Shown here: positions 49,530 to 61,750 of the stretch, one piece after another
Layout of the letters: every line of letters starts with the position of its first letter
Numbering within the stretch: position 1 is the stretch's first letter
Source: Primula veris
Taxonomy: Eukaryota > Streptophyta > Magnoliopsida > Ericales > Primulaceae
Direction: 5' to 3'
Length of the DNA: 64,000 bases
NCBI GenBank assembly: GCA_963682055.1
Contig: OY821745.1
Coordinates: forward strand, 13,461,501 to 13,525,500
The notes under the pieces: model-generated
Database searches by the model: none
What the model saw: only the letters and a program-made list of their open reading frames with translations
What the model was told of the DNA's origin: nothing
Translations under genes and position numbers: made by a program

Positions 49530-50800
49530 CATATCTATAACTTAATTAAGGATTGAACCATAAAAATGAAACTAATTAAGCATTGGTCCATTTGGTGACA
49601 TCATTAAAAAAAATTGCTCACGTCATAAAAAACAATTAAAAAATAAAAACTGAAACTTTCTATTTCTCTTTCTCTCTCTCCTCTCTCTCCAAAAAAACGT
49701 CTGTAGACTGTATTCTCTCCCTTTAAACCGCCAACAAATCCCGCCATCATACTGTATTCTCTCTCTTCGTTGATTTCAGAAAATAACATGGTGAAGGTAA
49801 GTTTATTATACTCATTATTGTCCCGTAAATCCAAAATTTACCCTTATTATCGTTGTTTTTATTAAAACAGTCTGAAAAATAAATTAATTAAAAAGCAGTC
49901 TGAAAAATAAACAGTCTGAAAAATAAATTAAAACAGTCTGAATACAAGAAAAAACAGTATGAACTCTTAAAATTTAATAATAAACGCAATTGATCTCTAA
50001 AATCTAACAAAAACATGCATTGTGTTACAGAAAACTGTCTGAGTTATTATATAACAAGAATACAATAACTCAGACTGTTTATAATAACTCAGACTGTTTT
50101 CTGTAACTCTTGAATATAATAGCTTTTAAAACAGTCTGAATACAAGAAAAAACAGTATGAACTATTGAATTTTAATAATAAACGCAATTGATCTCTAAAA
50201 ATCTAGCAAAAACATCCATTGTGTTACAGAAAACAGTCTGAATTATTATATAACAAGAATACAATAGCTCAGACGGTGTATAATAACTCAGACTGTTTTC
50301 TGTAACTCTTAAATACAATAACTCAAACTGTTTTTTAAAACAGTCTGAATACAAGAAAAAACAGTATGAACTCTTGAATTTTAATAATACAAAATCATAC
50401 ATTGTATTACAGAACAGTCTGATTTATTATTATAAATCTCTAAAACCTAAACTGAGCTAGCAATTTGAGCTAAACTCAGTAAGAAAAATGGAGCTAGCAA
50501 TAAAAAACAGTCTGAAGGTCCTAGAGAGAGATAGAACTTGTCCGTCGGAGATAGATAAAACAATTTGAAAAAATTCGTTCTGAGAGAAATGATTTAGAGA
50601 GAGATATACAAGCTGCTGAGAGAGATGGTTTAGAGAGAGATACATCTGATAGTTTAAAAAAACAGTTATATATATTATATATATTGGACCAACCCTTAAT
50701 TAGTTTCAAAAATAATAGAACAATTCTTAAATAAATTTTATAGACGAACCAATTTTTAAATACTTTTGTTTTCATGGTCTAATTCTTAATTTTCTCTAAA
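49530..50800. mobile_element. Inverted-repeat element with ACAGTCTGA repeats (unclassified)
   Basis: Both ends carry inverted, diverged copies of TTAATTAAGGATTGAACCAT-like and GAAACTAATTAAG-like words followed inward by CT-rich (left) or GA-rich (right) tracts. Inside lies a short exon-like start, AACATGGTGAAG|GTAAGT at about 49785, then the tandem array described separately. It resembles a foldback element or a Mutator-type gene-capturing element, but termini and target duplication are not clear. Confidence 0.5.
49935..50430. repeat. Three ~200 bp tandem units rich in ACAGTCTGA
   Basis: Units begin at about 49935, 50129 and 50338 with AACAGTCTGAATACAAG and include CATTGTGTTACAGAAAAC and the inverted word TCAGACTGTTT. 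The 9-mer ACAGTCTGA or its complement occurs more than a dozen times in 600 bp. Confidence 0.82.
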
Positions 50801-50943
50801 AAATTATAATACAGTGAGTTCTTCTTCTCCTTTATTTATTCTTTTGTTGTTATTGAATTCACGGCATCAACATTTTCTTTTTCTTTTTGTTTGGAAAGTT
50901 TGTAAACCCTTTCTTTTCTCTTTTTGAAATGAAAAAAAGTACT

Positions 50944-51390
50944 TTTTTTTATGTACGCCACTACAAAAAACTTAAGAATTAACAACAATATTTTTAAAGC
51001 CAATTAAATTTTGTTTCCAAATGGTAACTTTTCGGGATAAAAATAATTTTTTTCAAATCTAACTTTTGGCACATAGTTTGATTTTTTTTGTCTCCAAAGA
51101 CAATCACATACGAACACAAGAAGACAATTAAAATGTGTCTCTAAATAATTTTTGAGACGAAATTAAATTGTCTCCTTATATCCGTATGAGATTGTCTTTG
51201 GAGACAATTTTTTTTTTCAAATTATGTGGCTAAAAGTTAGATTTGGAGACAAAAAAATTATTTTTGTGTAAAATATTATTTTTGTCCCGAAAATTTAATA
51301 TTTGAAGACAAATTTTGATTATCTCTAAAAAAAAAAAATTATAACTAATTCTTAAATTTGTTGTAACGTACATAAAAAAAAAAAAAAATT
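50944..51390. mobile_element. Foldback MITE, CACTACAA-type
   Basis: About 450 bp. Left arm TTTTTTATGTACGCCACTAC is mirrored by the right end, which reads TTTATGTACGTTACAACAAA on the opposite strand. Inner arms carry AATTTTGTTT, TTGTCTCCAAAGACAA and complements. Confidence 0.7.
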
Positions 51391-53344
51391 TAAATATTGT
51401 TTCCTATACTGCAACAACCTTTTTTATGTACGCATATAATTTTGTTTGCTTTCTTCCAGAGCAAATAAGACAAAAAAAAGACTCATGAACTTGATTTTGG
51501 TGATCAAAGTGGTTGTTTAAGTGCTTGAGACGTGAGTATAGCATGCCTCATAATCAGAGTTTAATCACTGACGTCTGCGAAACAGATTATCTCGGGTTAT
51601 TAATAAATAAAAAAATTGCTTTTGGTAACTTACGTAAACATTTAAATAAATGCGAATGACTGGTTTTGCCTCTCGTTTTCTTTCGTACCTTTTCTTTCTA
51701 CCCAATTTTTTTACTGAAACCTTTTGTTTATAAAGAAGTAATTTCTCATGACTTAAACTTGCTAAACAAAGGTGTACAGTATTGCAGTGATTTTTCTTTC
51801 AAAGCAGAATTGGGTAGTTAGCTTTTTACATGGCCAAAAGGAGAACTTTGCATGCAAAAGCTTGTATTCACTTTAAAATGGTAACAAGTCTCAATACAAA
51901 GATTACTTACCCCTTTTGTTTAATTTGGTTTCCCCTTTCAGTTATTTTTTTAGGGCATACGGACATGCTTTGAGTCGAACCTACTGGGACTCTAGTAGGA
52001 AAGATAGTATAAGTGTTATTTTGGTTGAAAGTCATCTCGGCCTTAAAAAATAAACTTATTTGGTGGTTGCGAACCCCCTTTCGGATGATTTAAAGGTTCC
52101 TCTGTATCCACTATTAGTTTTCCTTAACAAAGTTTTTTCCCCTTCTTGTTGTACCTGGTGTATCATTTGGGAGTTTACTTGTATAAACTTAAAGTTTATA
52201 CCATTAATAAAGCTTAACAAAAGTAGTAGAACTAAGCATTAGTATGCTATATTACCGCGTTGTTTTCTTGAGCTAGATAATCAAAGCACCTAGGACATAC
52301 GAAACATTAGGTGATTGGCCATCTCTTCCAGTCTTTGTCCGTTCAATATGTAAACGGAAAAGTCATGCGAATAAGCCTGTCTCTACAAAGTCGTTGCCGG
52401 CTTGGTTTTGACTTAGGAAGACCCGAGATTCAACTCGTCTCTTCAGAGTCCTCGTTGGCTCAGTTTCGTCTAATGAAGACTCGTATTCACCTATGGAGAA
52501 CTGTTCAGTGCTTTGGTCCTGCAATGACCCTTTTTTCAAAACACTTTCAAAGTTATCAAGCTGGGATTTTCTCACTTACAAAATTTTCTCATGAACTAAA
52601 ATTTTGAGATGACAATTTTTCTTATGGACTCTATGGAAAAATTTGAGAGTTTTAATATTATATTTGGTCATATTGAAGTTTGGAATACTATGTTGTTCCT
52701 AGATTTGTACTCATATACTTTTTTTATATCGCTTTTCCCCCTTTATTTATTATGACATTTTTTTTAATAATTAATTATGGTTTAGTAAATAAAAAACAGT
52801 GATGATGGCAATAAATCAGTCATTACATATCATGATAAAATGAAATCACTTATTATTTCTCTTGCACTAACCGTGGGGAATTAAGGAATGTACACACAAA
52901 TATTACAAATATAACGGACATTTATTATTGTCGTTGTCTCATGCTACGACATCCTGTGATAGTCGCTCATTCAATACCCTGCCCAGAAATTATTTCTGGA
53001 GAAGCGAAATGGGGTTTCAATGTGAATGCACTTAGAAAATTTCTTTACATACCAAAAATATTGGGAGTGGGTTACGATATTCTTGGGTTCAAGTGTGTTT
53101 TCATTTACAAGATTTCCTTTATAATATAAGCATCACTTTTTACTTTTTGAGCATTTTGTGAAACCTAGCGCTCGGACACCAATTCACTTTACAATTTTGT
53201 GAGAGAAGTATCAATGATCATTTGGGACTTGTATGTGATAGGTGGACTTCCAAATTGTTAGAATAATTTAAATCTAAGTTATTTCATATTAGTATGAGTT
53301 GATGGCCCAAGATGGGGAAATTAATTATTGGTACATAGAAACAA
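51391..53344. other. Intergenic, one possible exon fragment
   Basis: Mostly AT-rich and empty. 52300-52600 is GC-richer than its surroundings and open on both strands; see the separate entry. Confidence 0.45.
52363..52575 (-). other. Possible gene fragment (open on both strands)
   Basis: On the minus strand about 70 codons read without a stop, polar and with gene-like codon use (FSIGEYESSLDETEPTRTLK, then a stop). The plus strand is also open for 98 codons over 52311-52607. A TAA just upstream means there is no ATG unless spliced. I do not recognise it; it could be a captured exon or chance. Confidence 0.25.
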
Positions 53345-54215
53345 AACTATTTAATTATTTGTCATCCTACAAAATTTAATTTATATAGATAAATTAACAA
53401 AACATAATACTTTTGAAAATAAATTAACAAAAACATACCTAAAAAATTTCTAATTATCAAAAATATATCCAAAAGTCTATAATCTAATTTGTATATTTTA
53501 TACACTTATTCCAAAAGTTCAAACATTTATTTCAAAATTTTATACCCTAATTTATATATTTTTATACCATTATTTCAAAAGTTCATACCGTTATTTTAAA
53601 AGTTCATACCTTAATTCGTAAAGCTCGTAACTCAATTAACAGAATTCATATACTTATTTACATAATTTATATCTATAATTTTAAACTTCATACCCTTAAT
53701 TCACGAGTTCATACACTTATTTTTCAACCTTATACATTAGTTAACACATTCAATCATTACTCGTCCTCCGATCTCAAACTTTCACGTCGCCGTCGTGAGG
53801 CTCTCCTTAGACGACCGCATCTCCGTCGGCATCAATCTCGAATTTTCAAACTCGCTCTACACACTTACAGCACACTCCGACGGATGTCTCTGCTTCAATC
53901 TGCATGAGAAAGATCAAAAAGAGAGAAGGATGAGGAGAGAAAGATCGAGGAAAAAGAAGGAGCAGAGAGAGATCAGAAACAGAGAGTAAGAAGGAGAGAT
54001 CGGAGAGATGAAGGAGGATAAAAAGAGAGAGATCGGAGACAGAGTGAGAGGATGAGAGTGAAAGAATGATAGACAGATGAAAAAGATATGAGTAATGAAT
54101 AAGATTTTTTATTTTTTTATTAATTAATTGAAGTTATGTTTTTAATAATTTAACTTTTAATAATATGTTTTTATTAATATAATATGTATAAGGTATATTT
54201 ATGTTAATTGTCCCC
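53345..54215 (-). repeat. Dispersed repeat copy B (inverted relative to copy A)
   Basis: On the minus strand it runs from an AT-rich end through a CT-rich block. Next comes the core with GAGATTGATGCCGACGGAGA and GAGATCGGAGGACGAG, and then tandem TATGAACTTTTGAAATAA-like words, ending in TTTGTTAATTTAT. This is the same order as copy A (25415-25601 plus 33702-34420). Ends share TTAACAAAAACAT-like inverted words. No protein domain was recognised. Confidence 0.8.
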
Positions 54216-55662
54216 TTTTAAATTATTACCTATCCTCCTTTAGTATCTCTTCTTTGAGAATTTAGGCTTGGCTTTTTCATCATGGTAAACAAATCAAAAT
54301 TAAGAGCCAGATACATAAAAACTTCAATATTTGTTTCCTTTTTCACTTTCCCTGGTCTTTTTTTTTTCTTCCTTTTCAGCACTTTATATTTTTCTCTAAA
54401 TAGAATTTTTTTACTACTTAGTGGGATTTTTAATCCACATTAAATTTATTCATAATAGAATTTGAATGTGGGTCCCCACCTTAAATAAACAAACTAATAG
54501 AGGTATTATCTAAAACAGGCGTGGACCAAGTTATCCGACATATATCTACTTAGTTTATAGAAGTGACAACGAGAATCATGCTGCTTAAATATTTCCCATG
54601 AGTCTTAATATTTATCTTCATAACCATACTGAGAGACGGTAATTTTAAAAATATGATGCTACCGTAAAAGTGAAGACCTAGTAATTCCCTTTAAAGGGTA
54701 AATGCAAGGTGAGCTGGGTTAATGCCCATTATAAAGCTAATACGGTTTCCAACTCGTTGATCGGTATCCTCATGAGCACCGTTTATTGTATTTGGCAGAA
54801 AAAGAACAATGTTATCTATCGGGTTACCAAAACTTCTCCCATAATGGTTTATAGGATATTGAGTTCTTAGTTTTTAATAGCTTCAATAGCTTTGTAAATT
54901 TAAATAATAACGCTAGAAATATGTATATTCGTAACTCTTGGAAGTTCGGCCCTTCATTCTTAAGGTGAGGCTTTCTTCCGTTGTTTTTGTTGTTTCACTC
55001 GGACATTGATCGATTTTTTGGCTGATATACTCGCTTAATTTAAAAAAAAAAAAAGAGTCTTAGTTCTCACCCAAAATACAATTGCATCTTGCTTTTAAAA
55101 AAAGAGTACAACTGAATTACCAATTCAAAAACATGGCGAACAGTATCCTCTAAAACATTTTTTAAAAGTTTTAGTACCTGATTTTTCAAATAAAGAAAAG
55201 CTACCGTATTTAAACACTTAATTAGGTTCTAATAACCAAACGTACTTAAACACCATTTATTGAACAAGTTCAATAGCTATGAGAAAATGATGAAAATGTT
55301 GGAATAACTGTTACTTAATTATCAAAAACTCCGACCCTAAAACACTTCTAAATATTGATACATACTATTTTATTTATTCTTACTATACATTTAAAATCAA
55401 TGACACGTCATCTCTCCACTCACCCTGTTATATGCATTAAATAAAATTTAACATATCTCCTATTCAATAAAACTTTCACCTGATTTAAAACATAGCATAA
55501 TCATGACTTATTCAAATCATTTTTATGAGTTGAGAAACGTAATTATCAATCTTATTTCCTTTTATATGAGTTGAAAATGTTAGTTTTTGGTAGATTAAGT
55601 ATGTTTTTATATAATAATAGTTGATTATCAAGAAATGCTACATGATGCTACTATTTTTACTA
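54216..55662. other. Intergenic, nothing recognised
   Basis: AT-rich, with poly-A tracts and no coding signal. Confidence 0.4.
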
Positions 55663-55962
55663 CTCTCTTCGTTCCAATATAAGTGTCTTACTTTTAAAAT
55701 TGTGTTAGGAGATAATAGTTAAGAATTTGAACTAATTTCACTTAAAATACTATAAAAAATATTAAAAAATCAAAAATTTCGAACAAAAACTATCTCTTAC
55801 TTATAATATGAGATAATAATTGTAAATTTGATATGATTTAACTACCAAAAAAAGATATTTAAAAAAATAAAAAATAAAACATTTACTAAAAAAATGAAAG
55901 TGGACACTTATTTTGGGACGTCCCAAAATAGAATACAACACACTTATTTCGGTACGGGGGCA
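55663..55962. mobile_element. Stowaway-type MITE, second copy
   Basis: About 300 bp after a TA. The start CTCTCTTCGTTCCAATATAA and internal words (CGAACAAAAACTATCTCTTA, GACACTTATTTTGGGAC) match the MITE at 23622-23920. It is more diverged at the ends. Confidence 0.85.
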
Positions 55963-58900
55963 ACATTTGTTATTAAATCTGATGAAACATGATGCTACTA
56001 AAAATGTTACATGATGCTACTACAAATGATACATGATACTATTTATTTTTACTCTTTATTTTTAAATTTGATGCTACATAATATTTATCAAATCTTAAAT
56101 AAGAGGTTGGAATGATGCTACATTTTTTCTACCATTGTTTTAGATATGAATTTTTAATTTGTTGAATGATTTATGGAGAGAGACAAAATATGGTAATATT
56201 AGGGAGTGATTTATGAAAAATTCTAAGAAATATTTTTGAATGATGATGTTTAATGAAAATTAAGGGTATTGTAGTCCTATAAATTTACATATGTATCAAA
56301 TTTAAAAAAGATTTAAAAATTCAGGTTTTTATAGATTATGTCTCTATTTATGTACTAGTTAAAAGAATCTCACTGTTTGAAATGGTTATAGAGAGTCTTG
56401 AATATTTATAGATCACCTTAAACGAATCTCACTGTTTGAAATGACTAGAGAGAGAGTTTAATATTTATAGCTCACCTTAACTATAGCTTGACAGTGACAA
56501 CCAATGTAAAACCATTGTCCCATTATATCTCATTTTCTTGTTACATTATAACATTTACTTTTGTTTAGGGGTTACAAGTTGGTTGAAATGGCTACGAATT
56601 ACCACTAAATAAAGAATGACTAACTTGATAGTCTTCTACCATTAAACACATGGGTGGCCAAAGTGTTCGTCATGTCGTGTTATTGGTAGGGCGTTCCATA
56701 ATTTCTAGTCCGAAACATGCATAATACTTTCTCGATAATGCACACATTAGTAATATTATTAAGAACAATGCTTCCTCATTAACAAGAATTTTTATTGCTG
56801 GATTCGCCTATATCAGTACTAGCAAAAAAAAGAAGGAAAAAGTGCTATTCTATATATGGAAAATAAAATAAAATATGGAAAATAGTTTGATTGGAAATTT
56901 CTTCATTTTTGTTATATGAATCTTATTTCACTTAATCTGATATTGATTTACAAAGAGAAATACTGTGAGTGCTTTTTTTAGCTGTTCGATGGCTCTTTTA
57001 AAGCTAGATGCGATTCGAACAAGGAGATTACTAAAATGCAACTAATCTAGAGGGAAATTATCTATTAATAATCTTCGATTTATGGTTTGATAATTTGATG
57101 TAAACATTGATCTATTTAGAGCAATAATGTTTGGAACTGACTATAGTTTGTAGAGCAGAATTGAGAAAATTAAGATCTTGGGGTTTTACGAGTAGTCGAG
57201 TAGAGATAAGTTTCTAATTTGTGTGCACTCATATAAATTTCTACCAGAATTTCTATTGTATTCTTGTCAACTGAATAAGTCTGAACATTTGATTAATTAA
57301 GAGAAGTAGAAAGAGTCCAAGTTCAATCTATTTTAAAAAAAACGTCTAGGTTCGTTAGTTAGTCACTGACTCTAATCATAGATTTCCCCCTATTTTGGTG
57401 GATTTAAGGCGGCGTGAACGTAATCTGATTGATTTTTAATAGCATTCCATAAAATGTGGAGAATACAGCAGTTTCATGAATTAATGAACCTTGTGAAATT
57501 TCAAAGACAACCAAATATTACACGAGTAGAAGCTTAAGTATTTGTTTTGGCCTTGAAGAAGAAAAAATTACTATATTTTATTTAAAGAAGTGTACTGCTT
57601 AATTATGAACATTTTATTTTTATTTTAGAAATTTGTTTGGTCCAGTTATATACTGATTTGTTTTTTAAGCATTAAAATATGTGCAATTTAATAGAAGTAC
57701 TATCTTTGGAAAATAACAATTTAGTACATATTTAGAAATTTATTTACAAAAATTCTTATTGTTTTGAACTTGATGACTCTTTTATAAAAAAAAATATATA
57801 TGCTTTGTGAACTTATTTACAAATAGGTACATATGTCATTAAAAAATCCAAAGAAATCTAAAAAAATATTTAAAAATTACATTTTTATACAAAAAATGTG
57901 TGATCCGGTCTGATCCTGTCTAATACTGTCCAGTCATGTCCAATTCTGTCCAATCTTTTACGTCTAATCCTGTTTAATTTTATCTAATTATGTTCAATCA
58001 TGTCTAATCATGTTTGATACTAAGTATAATTTTTTTGATTTTTTTAAATATTTTTTTGAATATTTTCAATTTTTTCGATTTTTTTTGAATATTTTATTTT
58101 TTTATTTGTTTTTGTTTTTTTGTATATTTTGTTATTTTTTATGATATATGTAACTAATTATAAATAAATTAATATAGCTAATTGTAAAAAAAAGTACACA
58201 TAGGTGGATTTTTGTAATTAAATTGATTGCTATGTAAATATTTGTAAATCTCTTTACTAGACCCGATGAGACCAGTTAATGATCATGATTATATACTAAC
58301 CCTAGTAATCCATTTGCAAGATGATGTTCTTCTAAAATTCGTGGTGGCTGTAAAATATTTTTCTAAAAAAATCACTGATTAAAAAGAAATGAGATCAATG
58401 ATTAAGTAACAAACATTACAACTCGGTATTGTAATAATTTTGACCGCCACCTGAATTACATTTTCATGTAGTTTCATAACGGATTTTACCCATTCAATGA
58501 CGTTTAATTTATATATTTGTTTACACCTTACAAATGCACGCTGGCTGCAGTGTTCCAACAAAATTTAGAATTACTTATCTTCTAGTAATTCATTAGTGTT
58601 AAACATCAACTGCGCATCAAAAAATTAAAATAATTATAGTCTCGAAGGTCTTTACTTTTATAATGTTGGTAAGTTTAACTCAAGTCACGATATATGCATG
58701 GGAATTGTAAGATAAGTATAAATAATACTTCACTGAAGATCTTTAGATCAGATTAACGTGCTAGCTATAAGAAAAATATTATAATTAATACATCCATATG
58801 TCGATCTGCGTACATGATCCGCATATTCCGAGGGCCATTTCAGCAGCGACTATTTGCAACGTCCCTGGCAAACATCGTTCGAAGTTCCATCTATTCCTCA

Positions 58901-59430
58901 TTAAATATATACACGAGGGGTAAATTAAAATGAAGAAAATTGGCTTTTGGTGAACGCCAAAGAACACTTTTGTCATATGTAGCTAGGTTAAGCCCAATCT
59001 TCCATGTCACCTTCTATTAGTTATGGATTAACTCTAATTAGTTTTATGGTCAAGATTATGTCATTTTATGTCCACATTATGTCGTCATCTGATTATTTAA
59101 TTATCGAAACAAATGATGTGCTTAATTATATTATCATTTATCTTAGTGATTATGTTTAGGATAAGTCTCTCAGGGGATAAAAACTTTGAAACCCTAGCTG
59201 TAAAATTAATTACTTGTGTTTTCTCTTTAATAATCAAGAACCCACAATGGACAATCAATGGACATGCTACAAAAGTTTGAGTATTGTAGGTGTCAATAAT
59301 GGTTGTCCACAAATTCGAAAAATATAAATCACTTGTTCTTGGGAAAAAAATGCATTTACTACACCAAACTATAGTGCTGTTAACGATTTGGGTATCTAAC
59401 TTTCAAATATTCCAATTTGGATACCACACT
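55963..59430. other. Gene-poor AT-rich region
   Basis: No gene supported. It contains ATGATGCTAC words repeated at 55980-56100 and two copies of a ~65 bp unit (GAATCTCACTGTTTGAAATG) at 56365-56475. A degenerate ~10 bp repeat lies at 57900-58020. Short open frames at 58785-58976 and 59097-59312 have no family resemblance I can name. Confidence 0.45.
57900..58020 (+). repeat. Degenerate ~10 bp repeat (TGTCTAATCC-like)
   Basis: About eleven copies of a 10-11 bp word such as TGTCCAATTC, TGTCTAATAC and TGTTCAATCA in a row. Confidence 0.75.
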
Positions 59431-60006
59431 TGATAAAGCAATAACTTTGATCGGTGTCGTTATGTTTTTCAACGATAATATAATAAGTAAAGGACAATAA
59501 TTATTGGACATTTCGTTGTTCTTTCTTATTGATCGACAATTATACTTGCTCGGTTTACAATTTCTTATTACACTTGTGCTCGACTTAATAATTAATCTTG
59601 ATCTTGCTCTTTATCTTTCTCTTCTGTGATCGGTCTTTAGTCTTGCTCGGTTTGCTTTCTAGTGAGATAAGCTCTGACAAGTTTCTCTATTTTCTCTTCT
59701 TCTCTCTATATTTTTCAGACAGACTTCAGGTCCCTTTCCCAGCGAAGGTACTGGGCTATTTATAGGCATTTATGCGTCATAGGATGTTGACAAGTGTCTT
59801 CATCTCATGCATCATCTCATGGGCTTCCCCATGTAGGGCCCTAGTTAAGTGGGCTTGGACTTTTGATAGTATTCTAACCTTCATTCTTAAGGAAAGACAT
59901 GTGATAGCCCAATATCTATCATTTAAGCATTGGATACCCATTAATAAAGTTTGGGTTGAACCGTATCCGAATAGATAAATTCGGGTCTAACTTTTGTGTT
60001 CTATCA
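59431..60006 (-). repeat. 3' LTR of the right-edge retrotransposon
   Basis: 576 bp bounded on the plus strand by TGATA and TATCA. On the minus strand it has a promoter-like GCCTATAAATAGCCCAG (about 59754-59770). The adjoining AGTGCTCCCTGACTT (60007-60021) is, on the minus strand, a purine-rich AGGGAGCAC tract, as expected before a 3' LTR. No partner LTR in the window. Confidence 0.6.
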
Positions 60007-60217
60007 AGTGCTCCCTGACTTCTTCGGTGTGGTGTCCACGGCGAGGGAGTCATGCTCTATCTCACGAGGATGTTGCTTCGATCTTGCTGTTCCCAATGCT
60101 TCATCGAGAAGCGTAATAGATTTATAACTGTTTCCTTGTGGCCATTCAATGTTATGGGGAATTTCAAGCATGCTATCTTGCTTCGAGTTGACTCTTGATC
60201 TTCCCCCATTTGTATAT

Positions 60218-60225
60218 TATAAAAG
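60218..60225 (+). promoter_or_regulatory. TATA box of antisense gene 1
   Basis: TATAAAAG 62 bp before the ATG at 60280, the same arrangement as in the two following genes. Confidence 0.7.
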
Positions 60226-60279
60226 GGATTGCACCCTCTCTATAAATATTTAATTACTTGACAATTTGCTAGTAACGTA

Positions 60280-60621
60280 ATGGCCTCTCCCAATGGTTCT
60301 AATGGTGACAACTCTCCTGAATACATTGCTTACTTAGAAAATGAGGTCAAGAAGGCTCGTATTGTGAAGAGGAAGTTTGCTGTTGTGGCAAAAGAATTTC
60401 TCAGGGTACCATACTATAGGAAAAAGTTGTCTGATATGGACGCGTCTCATCACGTGACGATGACTGATCGGGATTAGGCCTATGAACGGATAAAGAAGCT
60501 CGAGGCTTCTCGAAATAAGCATAAGGCGGCAAAAAGGGCTTATAAGCTTGCCTTCAAGGAGCTGCATGCTCGGTCCAAACCTGGATCGGATGACGTTGAA
60601 GCAAGCTCCTCTTCGGGATAA
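60280..60621 (+). pseudogene. Small coiled-coil antisense gene 1 (internal stop)
   Basis: Starts MASPNGSNGDNSPEYIAYLE and continues as a Lys/Glu/Ala-rich coiled coil. A TAG at 60475-60477 interrupts it, after which KKLEASRNKHKAAKRAYKLA and DDVEASSSSG align closely with gene 2. Full frame 113 codons. An AATAAA signal follows at 60690. A diverged, broken tandem duplicate of gene 2. Confidence 0.75.
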
Positions 60622-60854
60622 TTTGTTTTTGTAATTTCTTTTTTTTTTGTTGGGTGACATCACCTAGTTGTAACTGGATTATTAAAATTAATAAAATATT
60701 TCCTTATTCTCATTCTTGTTTGTGTACCTTCCCAATATTTATTGGATGACGTAATTGGACTGAAACCGTTTTTAGGTGGCTATAAATGTCATTGGGAAGT
60801 TCAAGAAGTTTGTCTTGCTTCGAGGAGACCTTTGACATATCCATTATCTATCTT

Positions 60855-60861
60855 TATAAAA
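60855..60861 (+). promoter_or_regulatory. TATA box of antisense gene 2
   Basis: TATAAAA 56 bp before the ATG at 60911. Confidence 0.7.
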
Positions 60862-60910
60862 GGGGGCTATATCTGCTCTCTTTGTACAACTCACTTTTTA
60901 TAACGATTCA

Positions 60911-61252
60911 ATGGCTTCTCCTCATGGATCTAGTGGAGATAACCTTCCTGAGTATGTTGTCCACTTAGAGGAGGAGGTTAGGAAAGCACGTATTCTCAAG
61001 AAGAGGTTTGCCTTCTTAACGAAGGAAGCTCATCGGGCTCCTGAACTGGAGGAAAAATTGGCTTCCTTGGAAAGTGATTATCAGATGGCCTTGGTCGAGA
61101 AAGGTTGGACGCTTGCTCGGGTTAAAGAGCTCGAGGCCTCTAGGGATAGGCATAAGGCATCCAAGAGGGCCTACAAACTGGCCCTCAAGGAGGTGTATGC
61201 TCTGTCCAAGAAGAGGCCGGACGACGTTGAAGCAGGCTCTTCTGATAAATAG
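60911..61252 (+). CDS. Small coiled-coil protein, antisense gene 2 (intact)
   Basis: 113 residues, MASPHGSSGDNLPEYVVHLE to DDVEAGSSDK. Almost the whole protein is predicted helix with heptad-like spacing (EYVVHLEEEVRKARILKKRF, LEASRDRHKASKRAYKLALK) and no membrane segment. It has its own TATA box and an AATAAA at 61318, so it looks like a self-contained gene lying antisense to the retrotransposon. Codons are much more GC-rich than the flanks. I do not recognise a named family. Coiled-coil segments of this sort occur in plant retroelement gag and accessory proteins, so a role in particle assembly or binding Gag is only a guess. Confidence 0.78.
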   Translation: MASPHGSSGDNLPEYVVHLEEEVRKARILKKRFAFLTKEAHRAPELEEKLASLESDYQMALVEKGWTLARVKELEASRDRHKASKRAYKLALKEVYALSKKRPDDVEAGSSDK

Positions 61253-61672
61253 TTTATTTTCGTGATTTCTTTTTCTCTTTGATTGTGGCCTTTCTTTGTA
61301 ATGGAGTCTTTGGAATTAATAAAATATCTCTTTGTTCTCATTCTGTTTTATGTTCCCAACGCACTTTATCTTTACTGTATTTCTTTTTATCACGCGCGTG
61401 TGGTGATGTGATGGGTTTTCTTGAGCCTTGTGCCTGATCTTATCCACTTGAGTTTTCTTGAGCCCTGTGCAAAAAATCTTATTTAATACTTTTGAGATTG
61501 TAGCAATTCCCCATAAGGTCATAAATGCATATGCCTTTTCAAAATAATAGCACGAATCCAAGACTCTCCTTTGAACGCTCGCGTCTCTTTAATGCGCACG
61601 GTTCTTTAAACCTTTTGGCGAACGGATGTGATTTCCCACTTTATTGCTTCTCTCAATTTATCTATAAATACC

Positions 61673-61680
61673 CCTTTGAA
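61673..61680 (+). promoter_or_regulatory. TATA box of antisense gene 3
   Basis: TATAAATA 78 bp before the ATG at 61751. Confidence 0.7.
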
Positions 61681-61750
61681 ACTGGTCTTTCTTCATAATT
61701 TCTCCATACATTCCTTCTGCTATATATATATTATTATCCGGTAAATTGCA

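Noticed and set aside
58785..59312. Two short minus-strand frames (63 and 71 codons)
   Set aside because: No recognisable motif, no supporting splice sites or promoter, and within chance length.
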